64,000 nucleotides of DNA. It comes from Notamacropus eugenii (taxonomy: Eukaryota; Chordata; Mammalia; Diprotodontia; Macropodidae). The position numbers were made by a program, and so were the translations under genes. Shown here one piece after another: positions 1 through 12,600 of this stretch. Each line of letters begins with the position of its first letter. The first letter of the stretch is position 1. The notes beneath the pieces are model-generated. The model saw nothing but the letters and a program-made list of their open reading frames with translations, searched no databases and had not been told where the DNA came from. The stretch spans positions 333,950,651 through 334,014,650 of the forward strand of contig NC_092874.1 in NCBI RefSeq assembly GCF_028372415.1, read 5' to 3'.

Positions 1-434
1 CAACTGGCCTAGAAAACTAATTTGGAACAAGATTGTAAAGGACTTTAAATCCCAACAAAGGGGGATGTATTTTATCCTATGGAAAACAGAGTTACTGACC
101 CTTTTGAGCAGGAGACTGCCATAGTCAGACATGAGCTTTTTGCATCTATGTGGATGATAGGCTGTAGAGAGAGGCAACCACTTAGGCGGCTTGGCAATAA
201 AATAATCCAATAATAAGTAATCATTGTGGTACGAAGAGGAAGAAAGAGACAGAGATGTTGAGAAGGAAATGACAAAACTTGGCTCTTGAATAAATACATG
301 GAAGAGAAGGAGGAGCCAGGGCTGTGTAGATTGTAAGCCTGGCTGACTAGAACCATTGTGGTGCCCTCAGTAGAAAAAGGGAAGTTTCATATTTGGGATA
401 CCTATGAGACATCTAGGTAGACACCAAAACTTTC

Positions 435-1700
435 CTTTTTCAGTTGAGGTGGAAGGAACTTCAGAAGGAATCTAGTCCAACCCCATCATTCTACAGATGA
501 GATAACTGGGACCCAACAAGGTGAAGGCACTTCCCCAAGGTCCACTGAGTCAGAAGTGGGTCTGATGCCAGAGTCGTTGCTTTTTTTCTTCTGTTCCGTG
601 AATGACATCAAGCAGAGACCATTGAAGGTGTGGAACTGGAGCTCAGCTGAGAGCTGAAGATGCACATGCTGATAACATCTGCATAGAGATAATAGGGGAG
701 CCCAAGAGAGCTGATGGGACCACTCAAGAGAATACAGAGGGAGCAAAGGAGAGGGCCCAGAACAGAACCCAAAGGCTATCCCCACACATTAGATGTGACA
801 TGTGAAGGACTAACTTGCAAAGAAGACTAAGAAGGTTCTGACAAGTAGAAAGAGAACCAGGCTACAAGAATGGTGTTATAAAAATCTAGAGAGGAGAGAA
901 AATCTAGAAGAAGGTGGTGATTAGCAGTGTCAAGTGCTGAGTGATCAGGAAGAATGAGGACTAAAAAAAAACCATTAAATCTAATAATTAAGAGCTCATT
1001 TGTGGCCTTGGAGAGGGGCAACTTCTATTGTATCATCCCCTAGAAACCAGACAAAGATTTGAGAGATGGATGGGAGAAGAGAAAGTGGAACTGAATTTGA
1101 AAACCTTTTTCAAGGAATTCTGATTGTAAAAGAGAGAGGAGATGTAGGACAATACATAGCCTGTGGGGACAGTGGTGGCATTGTTGTGTCATTTCTTTCA
1201 AGCCTACTCTTCCTGGCCCTGACCCCATTTGGGGTTTTCTTGGCAAAGATACTGGAGTTATTTGCCATTTCTTCAGCTCATTTTTCAGGTAAAGAAACTA
1301 AGGCAAATAGGATTTAAGTGACTTGCCCAGGGTCACACAATAAGTGTCTGAGGCTAGATTTGAACTCAGGAAGACTCATCTTCCTGACTCCAGTGCCAGC
1401 ATTCCACTCACTGCACCATCTAGCTACTTGTGGGGAGAGTAGGGTCAAGATTTTTTAAGGAGAGGAATATGAACGTATTTGTAAGTAGCAGGAAAAGATA
1501 AGGCAAGGATAGATAGGGGAAATAGATAAGGACAGAATGAAAGCACTGGAAAATGGAGTGACTGAAGAGGCATGCCTCTGAAGAGCATGGTGGGGAACGT
1601 GAAGTTGTCAGTGAGGAGAAGAGCCACCAGCCCCACTGGATCACAGGAGAGGATGTTGAGATGATTTGAAATGGAGGATTGGAGAGAAGAGGAAGCTAGT
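435..1700 (-). repeat. Ancient L2 LINE fragments with a MIR remnant (- strand)
   Basis: Positions 435-590 read as a MIR in reverse ('ctacagatgagataactggg'). From about 600 to 1060, and again 1430-1700, the minus strand matches the degenerate L2 ORF2 pattern. The fragment at 1021-827 contains a decayed L2 reverse-transcriptase block of the 'LD.S.ALDTANHHLLLDFLSS' kind. The SINE at about 1205-1428 interrupts it. The fragment is old, truncated and non-coding. Confidence 0.6.
1205..1428 (-). mobile_element. tRNA-derived SINE (marsupial type)
   Basis: Read on the minus strand it has the typical order: a tRNA-like head ('gtagctagatggtgcagtg'), a box with 'gagttcaaatctagcctca', 'tgtgaccctgggcaagtcac', then a tail resembling 'gccaagaaaaccccaaatgg'. 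The same family recurs at about 24.5, 28.6, 52.8 and 55.0 kb. It sits inside older L2 sequence. Confidence 0.75.
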
Positions 1701-1799
1701 TCCACGTAGCCTCTTTTGTCAGTGAAGTATGAGTCAAGGTCCTAAGCTGAGAAGGAGGGAGAGAGTTGATTATACTTCCAGAATATAGGCATCTCACCT

Positions 1800-1990
1800 C
1801 TTTCTTAAGAACTTCTTAGTGACTCAGAATCCATAGTCTGTTCTCTTTGTTATATAGATCCAAAATCTGCTTCTTTGTAACATGAAGTCATAGAATGTTA
1901 CTGCTAAAATAAATCTTCTAAGTCATTTAGTCCAGCTTTTTTTTTTTTAACAGATAAGGTAGGTAATTCACCTAAGGGAACTCACTGTAG
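1800..1990 (-). repeat. MIR-like remnant
   Basis: The minus-strand resemblance is to a MIR core: the plus strand reads 'agtcatttagtccagctttt', then an A/T run and 'acagataaggtaggtaattc'. It is short and decayed. The subfamily cannot be given. Confidence 0.4.
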
Positions 1991-2408
1991 AAGCTCGTTC
2001 TGTCTCTGCCATCCATTAGCGCTGACCCTCTGGAGCTATGTGTATCTCTGCTGCTTTCACAGCTTGTATCCTGGAGCATCATCCCTGTCTACCTGAGTTA
2101 TCTGGAGTAAATCAGTTCTGCTTCTGACTCTTGTCCTCGTGGCTCAGGTCTTTCCACCTTGGGTACAGATATTTCCATGTCCATTTGTGCTAATCATCTT
2201 CCCCTTGTTCCTTTAGAACCAAGTGTCCCCTCTAGCTATTTGGTTTGACCATGAAGCCCATCTTACCAAGTCTTTTCTTATGCTGAACTTAAAACACCTT
2301 CCAAAAGGGCATTTTTATTTACACATAAAAAAGAGGATTCCTTAGGTTAACCATGAATCTCTTTGTTCCCGCTTGCTTTTTAACAGAAGTATGTAATATT
2401 TATATTAT

Positions 2409-2661
2409 GGCAGCTAGGTGGCACAGTGGATAAAATGCTGGGCCTGGAGTCAGGAAGATCTGAGTTCAAATTCAGCCTCAGACATTAGCTGTGTGACCCT
2501 AGGCAAGTCACTTAACTTGTTTGCTTCAGTTTCTTCCTCTGTAAAACAGGAATAATAACAGCACTTACTTCCCAGGATTGTTGTGAGGATTAGATGAGAA
2601 AAACCAGTAAAGTACAGTGCCTGATATGTAGAAGGGCTATATAAATGTTAGTTATTATAAT
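2409..2661 (+). mobile_element. CORE-SINE (MIR/MAR-like) with tRNA-like head
   Basis: It begins 'ggcagctaggtggcacagtg', followed by 'gagttcaaattcagcctcag' and 'tgtgaccctaggcaagtcac'. A MIR/CORE-style 3' region follows ('gttgtgaggattagatgaga', 'gcctgatatgtagaagggct') and it ends near 'ataaatgttagttattat'. The head is that of the marsupial SINEs, while the tail is CORE/MIR-like. It is nearly full length. Confidence 0.75.
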
Positions 2662-2948
2662 TAGTCTGTGCATTTTAAAAAAAGCATCAATGGCCCCTTT
2701 ATTGTTGCTATCCCTATTGTTCTCATGTGACACTCCCTACTCCCTCCTGCCCCCACTAAAAACAGAAAGAAGGGTAAAAAAAGTGCAACAAAGAAGCATA
2801 GTTGAACAACATAAACCTTCATGTCCAAAAATGTTGTCATCTTGCATCTTATGTCTGGCTCCTCTTGGGGTGTAACACGCTTCATTGATAGGTCTTGTGG
2901 AGATGCAGTTGTACATTGCATGGATGAGAGTTCTCAAGTTTTTCAAAG

Positions 2949-5535
2949 TTTTTTTTTTTTATTTTTAGATTTAGACATTCATTTCCACAAAATTTTGAGT
3001 TCCAATTTTTCTCCCCATCTCTTCCCTCCCCCCACCCCATAACACCTTGCATTCTGATTACCCCTTCCCTTAATGTGTCCTCTCTTCTATCACACCCCTC
3101 CCTTCCCTTATCCTCATCTTCTCTCTTTTCTTGTAGGGCAAGATAGATTTCTATACCCCATTACCTGTATTTCTTATTTCCCAGTTATATGCAATAACAA
3201 TTCTCAACATTAGTTTCTAATACTTTGAATTCCAACTTCTCTCCCTGCCTCCCTCCCCACCCATCCCCACTGAGAAGGTAAACAATTCAATATAGGCTAT
3301 ATATGTGTAGTTTTGCAAAAGACTTCCATAATAGTCATGTTGTATAAGACTAACTATATTGCCCTCCATCTTACCCTGTCCCCCCTTTCTTCTATTCTCT
3401 CATTTGACCTTGTCCCTTCCCAAAAGTGTTTACTTGTAGTTACTCCCTTCCCTCATTTGCCCTCCCTTCTATCATCCCCCTCATCCCACTTGTCCTCTTC
3501 TCCCCAACTTATCTGTAGTGTAAGATAGATTTTCATACCAAATTTAGTGAGCAGGTTATTCCCTCCTTAAGCCAAATGGGATGAGAGTAAGATTCGCTTT
3601 TCCTCTCTTACCTCCTCCTTTTTCTCCTCCATTGAAAAAGATTTTTCTTATCTCTTTTATGAGTGATAATTTGCCCCATTCCATTTCTCCCTTTCTCCTT
3701 CCAATATATTCCTTTCTCACCCCTTAATTTTTTTTTTTTATAGATATCCTCCCTTCGGATTCAACTCAACCTGTGTTCTCTGTCTACGTGTGTGTGTATA
3801 AGTGTATAATCCCTCCACCTATTCAAATACTGAGAAAAGTCTCAAGAGTTACAAATATTATCTTTCCATGTAAACAGTTCAGCTTTAGAAAGTCCTTTAT
3901 GATTTCTATTTCCTGTTTACCTTTTCATGCTTCTCTTGATTCTTGTGTTTGAAAGTCATATTTTCTCTTCGGTTCATCAGGAATGCTTGAAAGTCCTCTA
4001 TATCATTGAATGACCATTTTTTCCCTTGAAATATTATACTCAGTTTTGCTGGGAAGGTAATTCTTGGTTTTAATCCCAGTTCCTTTGACTTGGGGACTAT
4101 CCTGTTCCAAGCCCTTCGATCCCTTAATGTAGAAGCTGCCAGATCCTGTGTTATCCTTATTGTATTTCCACAGTACTCGAATTGTTTCTTTCTAGCTGCT
4201 TGTAATATTTTCTCCTCAACTTGGAAACTCTGAAATTTGGCCACAATGTTCCTAGGAGTTTCTCTTTTTGGATCTCTTTCAGGCAGTGATCTGTGGTTTC
4301 CTTGAATACTTATTTTGCCCTCTGGTTCTAGAATCTCAGGGCAGTTTTCCTTGATAATTTCATGAAAGATGATGTCTAGGCTCTTTTTTTGATCATGGCT
4401 TTCAGGTAGGCCCATAATTTTTAAATTATCTCTCCTGGATCTCTTTTCCAGGTTAATTGTTTTTCCAGTGAGATATTTCACATTATCTTCCATTTTTTCA
4501 TTCTTTTGGTTTTGTTTTGTAATTTTTTGGTTTATCATATAGTCATTAGCTTACCTCAGCTCCACTCTCATTTTTAAAGAGCTATTTTCTTCAGTGAGCT
4601 TTTGAACCTCATTTTCCATTTGGCTGATTCTGCTTTTTAAAGCTATCTTCTCCTCATTGGCTTTTTGACCCTCTTTTTCCAATTGAGTTAGCCTATTTTT
4701 AAAGGTATTATTTTCTTCAGCATTTTGGGGGGCCTCCTTTAGCAAACTGTTGACTCACTTTTCAAGCTCTTCCATGGCCTGAGCCCTTTGAATATTCATT
4801 TTGGAGGTACTGGATGAAGAAACCTTGACTTCCTCTGACAGTATGCATTGTTCTTCCTCATCTGAAAGGATGGAAGGAAATACCTGTTCACCAAGAAAGT
4901 AACCTTCTATGGTCTCATTTTTTCCCCTTTTTTGGGCATTTTCCCAGTCAGTTACTTGACTTCTGAATCCTTTGTCAAGATGAGGGTCCTAGTGCTCCTC
5001 CTCCCCTCAGGACTTTGTGCAGGGCTGAGGTTCAGATCAGCTGCTCATTTCCCTCAGGGGCTTTAGGCCAAGTGCTTCACAGGTGAACGCTGGGGCTGCT
5101 GCCACTGCTGCTGCCACCACCACTACTATTGCTGCCTCTTCCTGGGGCCAGTGCTGGGGGCGGGGGGGCCCTGCTCCCCTCTTGCCCAGTTGGGAAAGCC
5201 CTCTCATTGACCTTTGAAGTTTTCTTTGGCACTTGTAGGTGAGGGATCTGAGACCCTCCCTGCTGGGTATTGTGCCCTGAAGGCCTGTTCCAGTCCTGTT
5301 ACTCCCGGTGCTGTATGGCCAGGGCTGGGCTCTGCTCAGCTCAGCATCCCATGGGATAGACCTTTCCTGTCGGCCTTCCAGGTTACCTTTGACTGGAAAT
5401 CTCTTTCATTGACGTTCTGTGACTTCTGCTGCTCTAGAATTTGTTGAGAGTTATTTTTTACAGGTATATATGGGCTGTGGGGAAAGAGCTATAGTATGTG
5501 CGTCTTTCTACTCCGCCATCTTGGCTCCGCCCCCT
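2949..5535 (-). mobile_element. HAL1-like (half-L1) retrotransposon, near full length
   Basis: Read on the minus strand, the 5' end (5535) begins 'gagggggcggagccaagatg', very like the start of mammalian L1 with its YY1-type box. A GC-rich 5' UTR follows to about 4.8 kb, then an ORF1 remnant (4745-3906). After the ORF1 stop come only about 950 bp of purine-rich 3' UTR and a poly(A) at 2949-2960. No reverse-transcriptase/endonuclease reading frame (ORF2) lies between ORF1 and the tail. This is the HAL1 architecture known from mammals. The element lies antisense to MPRIP. I found no convincing target-site duplication. Confidence 0.75.
3906..4745 (-). pseudogene. HAL1/L1 ORF1p remnant with one in-frame stop
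   Basis: Two open stretches in the same frame (4745-4551 and 4538-3906) are separated by a single TAA at 4551-4553. The first is a heptad-rich coiled-coil segment ('QLEKEGQKANEEKIALKSR'). The second holds the RRM-like and C-terminal blocks typical of L1 ORF1p ('RRDNLKIMGLPESHDQKK', 'RETPRNIVAKF', 'SKELGLKPRITFPAKLSI'). In L1 the protein is an RNA-binding trimer that coats its own transcript. Relative to the copy at 57.7-58.7 kb, part of the N-terminal half is missing. So the copy is broken, though the last 210 codons remain open. Confidence 0.7.
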
Positions 5536-7789
5536 CAAAGTTGTTTCTTTACAGCCTTTCTGCCCTTGAATAAATTGTTCTATGGATTCTGCTCACTTTA
5601 CACTGTCACATCTCACCAAGTCTTAATGAGCTTCTATTTACTTGTGAAAATGTCAAGTGCAGTTTATTACCCATGTTCTGGGCATGTAGGCTTCTGAGAC
5701 CCTGTTATTTTTCTTGTTCTTCTCCATTCTTTTCCTTTGAATTATGAAGCACTTTCTCTTCTATTATACTGTGTTATACCTATCTACCTCTACAGTTTTC
5801 TCATTTTATAGTTTTATTTGGACATTTTTCTTCTTCCCCCTTTATTTTTGGTTTGAATCCTTTTAGGTCAGATTGGCAAGGTTCAGGTCAAACTTCATTT
5901 TTCCCATCACTCAGGAAAGGTACTCATTTCTCTCTCTGAAGCCATTGTCCAGAAAACTAATTCCTGTTCTTTGAAATCAACATAATGGATTGTTCATTTT
6001 CCGTATCCTCTTTTTGCTTTCAGGATCCTAACCTTCTTCTAGGGAAACAGATGAAAACAACATCAGAACACACCCACCCTCACACCCCACAGCCAGGTCC
6101 TTTGGCTGCCTGCTCCCTACTACCTGATTCAAACTCTAGAAATACATTTTAGGTTTACTGTCATTATTTCCACCTTAATCAGCAGGAGGATAGCTGTCTT
6201 GAGTTTGGGGTAGGGTTTGATAAGTCTGTCCTGTTTCAGAGATAATTACAGAAAGACACCACTCCCTTCTAATTAAGCTAAGTCATAGTTCCATATGACT
6301 GTCTCTGGTCCCCTCAGCAGAGAGTCAATAATCATTGTAATACATCTCTTCTTCCTGGAATCTGTAACAGATTTCCTTGCACTTATAAATCTTCTTTATT
6401 ACCCTTTGTAGTATTACAAGGAGCTACTTCAAGTTCCAGTTTCAGCCTCAGAGCTTCTGAATGCCTCCAGTGCTTAAATTTTTAGCATTCTAATATTCAC
6501 CAACCTCTTAGGGACAAATTATTTACAAGTACGACCTTTGGTGTCATCGCCAGATTTAGTTATGTGAAATAACGGTCAGTTAATGGGCATGCTGTATTAA
6601 CAGACCAATAAATTCTAGTTCACAGGTCAGAAATCCTGGTATTTGATGGAAACTAATCAAGAAATGAAGCATATTATTGTATTTTCCTTAATACAAAAAT
6701 TTGTAAAAACTTATGAAAAACAGCAGGGGAATTAAAATGGAAATAAAGAGTACAGTATTGTCAGTAGCTGCTTGCATGGTTTCAAGTAGACAGTTTTCTG
6801 GAATTAAATAGGTCATGCTTTAGTTGTGACTCCCAAAGAGATACTTTTATGTGCCACCTGGGTTGCCAAGAACTCTATATCTCAGTGGTAGATTATCACA
6901 AACCATGACAATGTGCTTCATCAACAGGGCTTACATTCTTGTAAGTATGTACTAGATGCATTTGAGTTAGTAATGTTAAAAAAATAGTCTGTCATAAAAG
7001 TTTTGTCGACTCGGTACAAATGGAAACAGTTTTCAGTAGTTTCCCCAGTAATAACAACAGGACGTGTTGGGTAATTTCTGTAATTTCAGCAGAACTTTCT
7101 AGTATACAATAGCAGTATCTTTTTGGGGCTTTTTTTTACAGTATTGACTGAAGTTTGAGGGAAGGTCATGGGGACAGAATATAATGTATCCATGAAACTA
7201 CCGGCCATAAATGGGGCATCACACCTGTAACTGGGGCTTTATTAACAAACACTAATACAAAAGAATAATGAAGAAGAACAAAAAAAATGAAGAAGAAAGA
7301 GTAACTTACCCCAGAAAATTGTGGGTTTTTTACCCAAATCCTCTTATTTGGATTCTGAAATGACAGAACAGCTAAGCCCATGAGTGTTGAGTGAGAAAGC
7401 TGCACAATGACTGAGAAGAAACTGAAGCAAGTTTCAGTCCACAACTTGTCACCGGTGATTGTTTCCCTTTCCGTTTTTCTGCTTCAGTTCACACAAAACT
7501 GCTAGAGCCTTAAAAAAAAAAAACAAACCTGTCCCCTCAACCCTGTTTGCTATGGATTTGTGACTGTTAGACAGGCCTGCGTTTCTGCATGGAGGCTCTG
7601 TGGCTGATGATAATTTGTTTCCCTGCAACCCTGTGGGCTGCTGGAGCACAGCATTTATTTTTGTTCTTTACATCTTCTACACGTGATAGGACACAAAGCA
7701 GGGGCCCCTTGGCTGCTCACGCAGCTCACATGAACATGTTAGGAGATTTTAGCTTCCAAAGGGTTCCCATTCTGGCCCAGCCCTGGGGT

Positions 7790-8100
7790 CTTGCGTGATC
7801 CTGCTAACAACCTTTGGTGATTTAGATTGATTTAGACATTTATCGGTTTTGAATTGGTTCACGCTTCCTGTGTTTCAAAGTGCTATGCTAAGCACCATGA
7901 GGGATGAAAAGATGAGTAAGCCTCAGTTCCTGCCCGTAAGCAATTTACAAGTTAGTTGGGAGAGATGATAAATGGGTGTAATATGTAAAAAGGAATATAA
8001 GAGCATTCATGTTGTGAATTTTATAGTATCCCTGTATATTTCACAACATTACTACATTGTAACGCACAGTAGGTGTGTGAAGTAAAAGTATCATCACTTT
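7790..8100 (-). repeat. L2/MIR-like fragments
   Basis: The plus strand reads 'gtgctatgctaagcaccatg' followed by 'cagttcctgcccgtaagcaa', an inverted L2 3'-end signature. A MIR-like block follows ('cgcacagtaggtgtgtgaag'). Both are short and decayed. Confidence 0.4.
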
Positions 8101-9588
8101 AAAAGACAAATGATGGTACAGGGTCATTAATTAAGTTTAGTTATATAAATCAACAACAGAGCTGGAGCTTCCCAGCTCCACTAAGTTGGTACACAGTGTT
8201 CATGATAAAAGATGAATAAATTGACATGAAAAGAGAGAAACATTTTCTGTCCTCAGTTCAGAAGGTAGGGTTGTCCAAATGTTCCTGTTGAAGGACACTT
8301 AATTTCACTGAGTCCCAGTGAAATCTGTGATAATGTGAGATATCAGTTTATTCAGACTGGTTTGGCTGACCAAATGGATAAAAAGACACCTCACAGATTA
8401 TGACAGACAGCTGGGCCACAGATCCCACTGAGGCAGTCTGCTTCTTATCTTTCTTCGACACATATTATAGATGGTCACTGCGCTGGTTCTGAATTGAGTA
8501 AGATCATCTTTGGAATGCCTTCTGTACACATTGGAATATTCATTTCCCTATAACTCCTCCCACCTACTTCTCCTCATTCCACTGCAATTGTAACAAAGAA
8601 AAATACTGAAACAAAACCCGTGGACAGCAACTGTGTCTGGTAGAACATGCCACATTCCACATCTAGCATCCCCTATCTCTCTACTTAGAGAAGGGAAGTA
8701 GAATTCATCCTCTGTCCTCTAGTACTGAGACCAGTCAGGACAGTTAATGCTTTCAGTGAGCCAAGGCTACTCGTTACTCCCTATATGAGGATTATCCCAT
8801 CAGTGCTATGCAGCTGCATCATAAAGGATACCAATTTCAGAACTGTCAACTACTTGCGATCCAAACAACAATGAAAAGGCATACTGGCGGTCTAAGCAGA
8901 CTATGTAGCATATTACTGATTATGACTAACATTTGAGAAATTTAATGAAAATCCCACTAAAGACAACATGGGACTGGAAAAGGAGGAAAATCAATTGGTA
9001 GTGAGAATGAGAGTCAATAGATGAATAGCCTGGCTGCTACATATCTTTTTAAAGATATTATAAAGGGGTGGGGGGAGCCACAGACAGAAAAAGATCTCCA
9101 GCATATTGGGGGATACTCCATTGATTTCTTAGGGATCCAGATTTACAAGAATTCCACAGTGTAAGGTGTGAAAGGGTTTTGGTCTGTACTCTTTTTAGCG
9201 ATCCAGTTAGCTAAAAGATTTTTAACCTACCCATTCAGACTGCTGCTTGTCTGTAGTGCAGCTTCAAGCCTGTTCATTTGCAGAGTTCAGCTTCTTTATG
9301 CACACCTTCTTGTTCCTCCTTTTATCATCCAGTTACTTTGGGGGAGAGAGGGCAGGAAATTCTAGAGTCCCCCAATAACACTTCACAATAAGTTTCTCTC
9401 TAGCATGTTCCACTAATCTCTCCACAAAGGAGGCCAACCTTTCTCCTTCCTTTGCCTGAGCATCAGCACCATTTCTTTGTTTGCCACATGTACTCTTTTA
9501 TTTGGGACTTTTACCTAAATTGCCAAGGACTGTGATTTTGGAGGCTTAAAATTTTCTGCATTTTTTTTTTTATCTTTTCCATACCCAG

Positions 9589-9660
9589 AGTCTGAAGGAA
9601 GGCCTGACTGTGCAAGAACGTCTGAAACTCTTTGAATCCAGGGACTTGAAGAAAGACTAG
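9589..9660 (+). CDS. MPRIP: MPRIP, terminal coding exon (C-terminal 23 codons)
   Basis: MPRIP (myosin phosphatase Rho-interacting protein, p116Rip) is an actin-binding scaffold that links RhoA and the myosin-light-chain phosphatase complex to stress fibres. Here a long pyrimidine tract and 'tacccag' acceptor (AG at 9587-9588) precede an exon that opens in phase 0 and encodes SLKEGLTVQERLKLFESRDL followed by KKD and TAG at 9658-9660. I recognise this as the conserved C-terminus of the MPRIP isoform that ends in KKD. The gene position, + strand and convergent to PLD6, matches the human order. The upstream coding exons, including the pleckstrin-homology and coiled-coil parts, are outside the window or not recognised. 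The other known C-terminal splice form was not seen here. Confidence 0.85.
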   Translation, partial: SLKEGLTVQERLKLFESRDLKKD

Positions 9661-12600
9661 TTGTATCCCATTCAACTTGAACACACATCCCACCTGGCTT
9701 GCAACAGCACAACACAAACGCTGATTTTTGTCTGTACCGTATTTTATTATTATTAATTATTGTTATTATTGTCATCATTAACTGTATGGATGGATAAGAG
9801 ACTGATTTATGGATTGTAGTTCACACCACTTCCTGCTGTGTTGATTCCTTCAACTCCTCCCTCCCAACATCTTATCAAATCTTTTCTTCCACTGTATTCT
9901 AGAATTAGTAAATGATTTAGGGGGGAGGAAGACGAACAATCTAATTTTCCTCCCATTCTAGAAACCTGTATTAGAATTCTTTACTTTACTGTAATTCATT
10001 ACACTAAGTGTCAGTATTAAGGCTCAGCAGCCTATTGATAAGCTAGCTCTGTCTTACCGAATGTATTGGTATGGAAACAGGGCCCAGTTGGCGTATCTAG
10101 CTCTGCTGCGAACTGGCAGTGGTTTGGTGCTCATCGGCACTTTGAGCCAAGTACGCCAGGAGTTAGTCTTAACTCTTGTTTCTCTGAGGTAAAGCCTAAG
10201 GACATTCTGTTTCTGCCTAAATTTACAGCACTGACCTACTGGAGAGAAATTAGAGGGGGAGTTGGAGAGGAGAGGTGGTTTGTAACCCTGATTCTGCCAC
10301 CCTTGATCTCAACTCTGATAAAAGATTTTTCAGGGGGAGGGGGAGTGGGGAACGGAAATGATGGCATTTTGTACTCCTTCTACTAATGCAGCTTAGAACC
10401 ACACATCCCAGAATATTGTGGCAAAGTACTACAACAGATTTGTTGAAACTGATCGTTCCTAATTCTTGTTTGTTTTTTTTTTTAATTAAATCTTGCACAA
10501 AACACCAGCTCCCCCTCTCATTACTTACTCCGATCGTTCTTATGGTATTTTCAGTGACCATCTATTTTTGAAATATGGATTGGGATTTTGCATTATGATT
10601 CCTGCTATCATGAAAAGTGTCTGCTCTAAAAATTTAATCTTTTTTTGAAATTCCTCCCCATATAAACTATGTCCATTTAGTTGGTTAAAGGGAGGGAGGG
10701 GGAAGAAACATGAGGAGGTGGTGACACTCTTTTGTAATGTCATTTTTTAAAAAATTATTCCTAAATTCAACTGAGATCAGTAGTGACTACCCTCATGTAT
10801 ACTTTTTTAAAAAATCCTAGTCAAAACAAGACAATGCTAACAATTTTGCATGACATTTTAATACTTTGTGAATTAGACTAGATTTGTTACAGGCCATTCA
10901 AAATCCTTAGAACTAATAACACTACCTTATGTTTAAGATTAAACAACACTTTTTCCCCAAGTGAAAAGTAGTTCTGCTACCTTTCAATGTCAAAAAAAAT
11001 AAGAAAAGTCTGAAATAAGGTCCATTTGATGGATTCATCCCTTTTCCTTCTTCTTAGAGTTAACTTGACACCTATATATTGCTGAACGTCCTCTTTCAAA
11101 ATGTGTTTTAGCATTAAATGGCCTTAAGTGCTGAATTTTTCCCCCTGAATTTGAAGACTTAACCTGGTCAGCCTTTTATAGCAAGCTTCTATCTGGCAAA
11201 TGGGTAGGTGATTTAGAATAAAATTATTATTAAAACCATCCTTCTCAACTTGCTTTAAAAGACTGAGTAAAACATGGCAACCTGGGAAGGCAGGCTAAAA
11301 TACTAAACTATATAGATGGAAAGGGTAGAAGTGGGGAAATGGCCTTTAATTACAGTAAACACTCAACTTATTCTTGTCTTACTTGAACACTTTAAACCTC
11401 CAACCCCATTCACACTATCTGTTCACTTCCTTTCTCCTAACTTCAGTATTAATACTCTTCCAATTTCTAAATGGTTAATAGAGACAGCCTATGGTTGTCA
11501 TTATATTACAAGGAAGGGTGAGTTTTTATGATACTTATTGTATGTAATAGCAACAAAGAACCAAATAATATTTTAAAAATCTATAAAATAGAAACCACCT
11601 AGTGGCAGAGCTGCAACAAATGGAGAATGGTATTTTTGTGTGTGCCGTGTTCCACATCACATCTTTTGAATGTTCAAAACCTAGAATTTCCTTTGTAAGG
11701 AGGAAATTATTTCCTGCTATACCTAAAATAATATTTTGCTTGCCTCTGCTAGAACTGGTAGTGGACTGCCTGCTTTTGAAGAGCAGATGGAGGCAGTGTT
11801 CATTAGCTCTTGGTGTAGCACTACTCACATTTGCCTCTTTGGGAACATGTGGCCCTTTTGAGAGTTAGGTTCTCAGATCATCTTAGGACAAGGAGGAGGT
11901 ACAGCAGACGAGAATATAGGGTTTGGAACTAAGAGACAAACTGAATCTGACTTGACGCGCTGCCAAGAATATTTACCATTTTGCTGTGTTGTGTGCATTA
12001 TTTTTTTACTTCTCTAAGAAAATCAAGCTTACCTGTATGTGGAAATTTGCATTTTGTTCTGCTTCTTCTAACCCTTGGACCTAAGCAAACCAAGTGAACA
12101 TAATTTGGATGTTGTTTCTGTAGTTACCCGGTCTCCTCATTCTCAGAGAAAACTGCCAAGTGAGAGAACATGAAATGCTCTTATTTGGGCTTTTTCCCTC
12201 CTGCACTTTTCTGAAAAAGTAGCCTAGTGTTGAACTGGAATGCTTGGTTTTACTATCTAGTTACGTAGAAAGACGTAGGATGTTTGTGTTAATGTCGATG
12301 AGAAAACGGCAGATCTCTTCTCTTACGGCCTTTCCCTGCCTTAGAGCTCAGTTCAGTTCAACAGTTAGGAAGCACCCGCACTGTACGAAAAGATGCTCCA
12401 TATATCATCAGTTTAATTCATTAGGTGCTGATTGCAGGTATTTTCTTGTTCAGATTTTTTTTTTTGGCCTGAGATGCAAAGATGAGAATTCTAACTAGGC
12501 AAGTAAAAACGAATGATCTTCTTTCTTCTGCTGCCAGATGGCCTGGACAAAAGCATGCACAGACCAGTGCAGTATTTGTAAGACTGGACTGAGCTACGTC

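Larger units (their letters stand above)
1..9588 (+). other. MPRIP: MPRIP intron sequence (no coding exon recognised)
   Basis: This stretch precedes the MPRIP terminal exon and is taken as its last intron, or introns. I looked for the penultimate MPRIP exon on the + strand and did not find it, so it probably lies upstream of the window. The contents are mostly repeats: L2 and MIR relics to about 2.0 kb, SINEs near 1.2-1.4 and 2.4-2.7 kb, and a HAL1-like element at 2.95-5.54 kb. From about 5.6 to 9.5 kb the DNA is largely unique and AT-rich, with weak L2/MIR-like remnants near 7.8-8.1 kb. The intron assignment is inference. Confidence 0.6.

Noticed and set aside
2930..5550. Target-site duplication for the first HAL1-like element
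   Set aside because: Candidates 'tcaaagtt' at both ends match only a few bases and merge with the poly(T), so I do not claim it.
10066..10386. 106-codon open frame after the MPRIP stop
   Set aside because: No homology, low-complexity glycine end, and within the presumed 3' UTR. Likely chance.
12538..12583. Alternative last exon of MPRIP: strong acceptor 'ttcttctgctgccag' followed by a short open frame GLDKSMHRPVQYL and a stop
   Set aside because: The acceptor is good, but the peptide does not match any MPRIP C-terminus I can recall, and the short frame can arise by chance. No support without RNA data.
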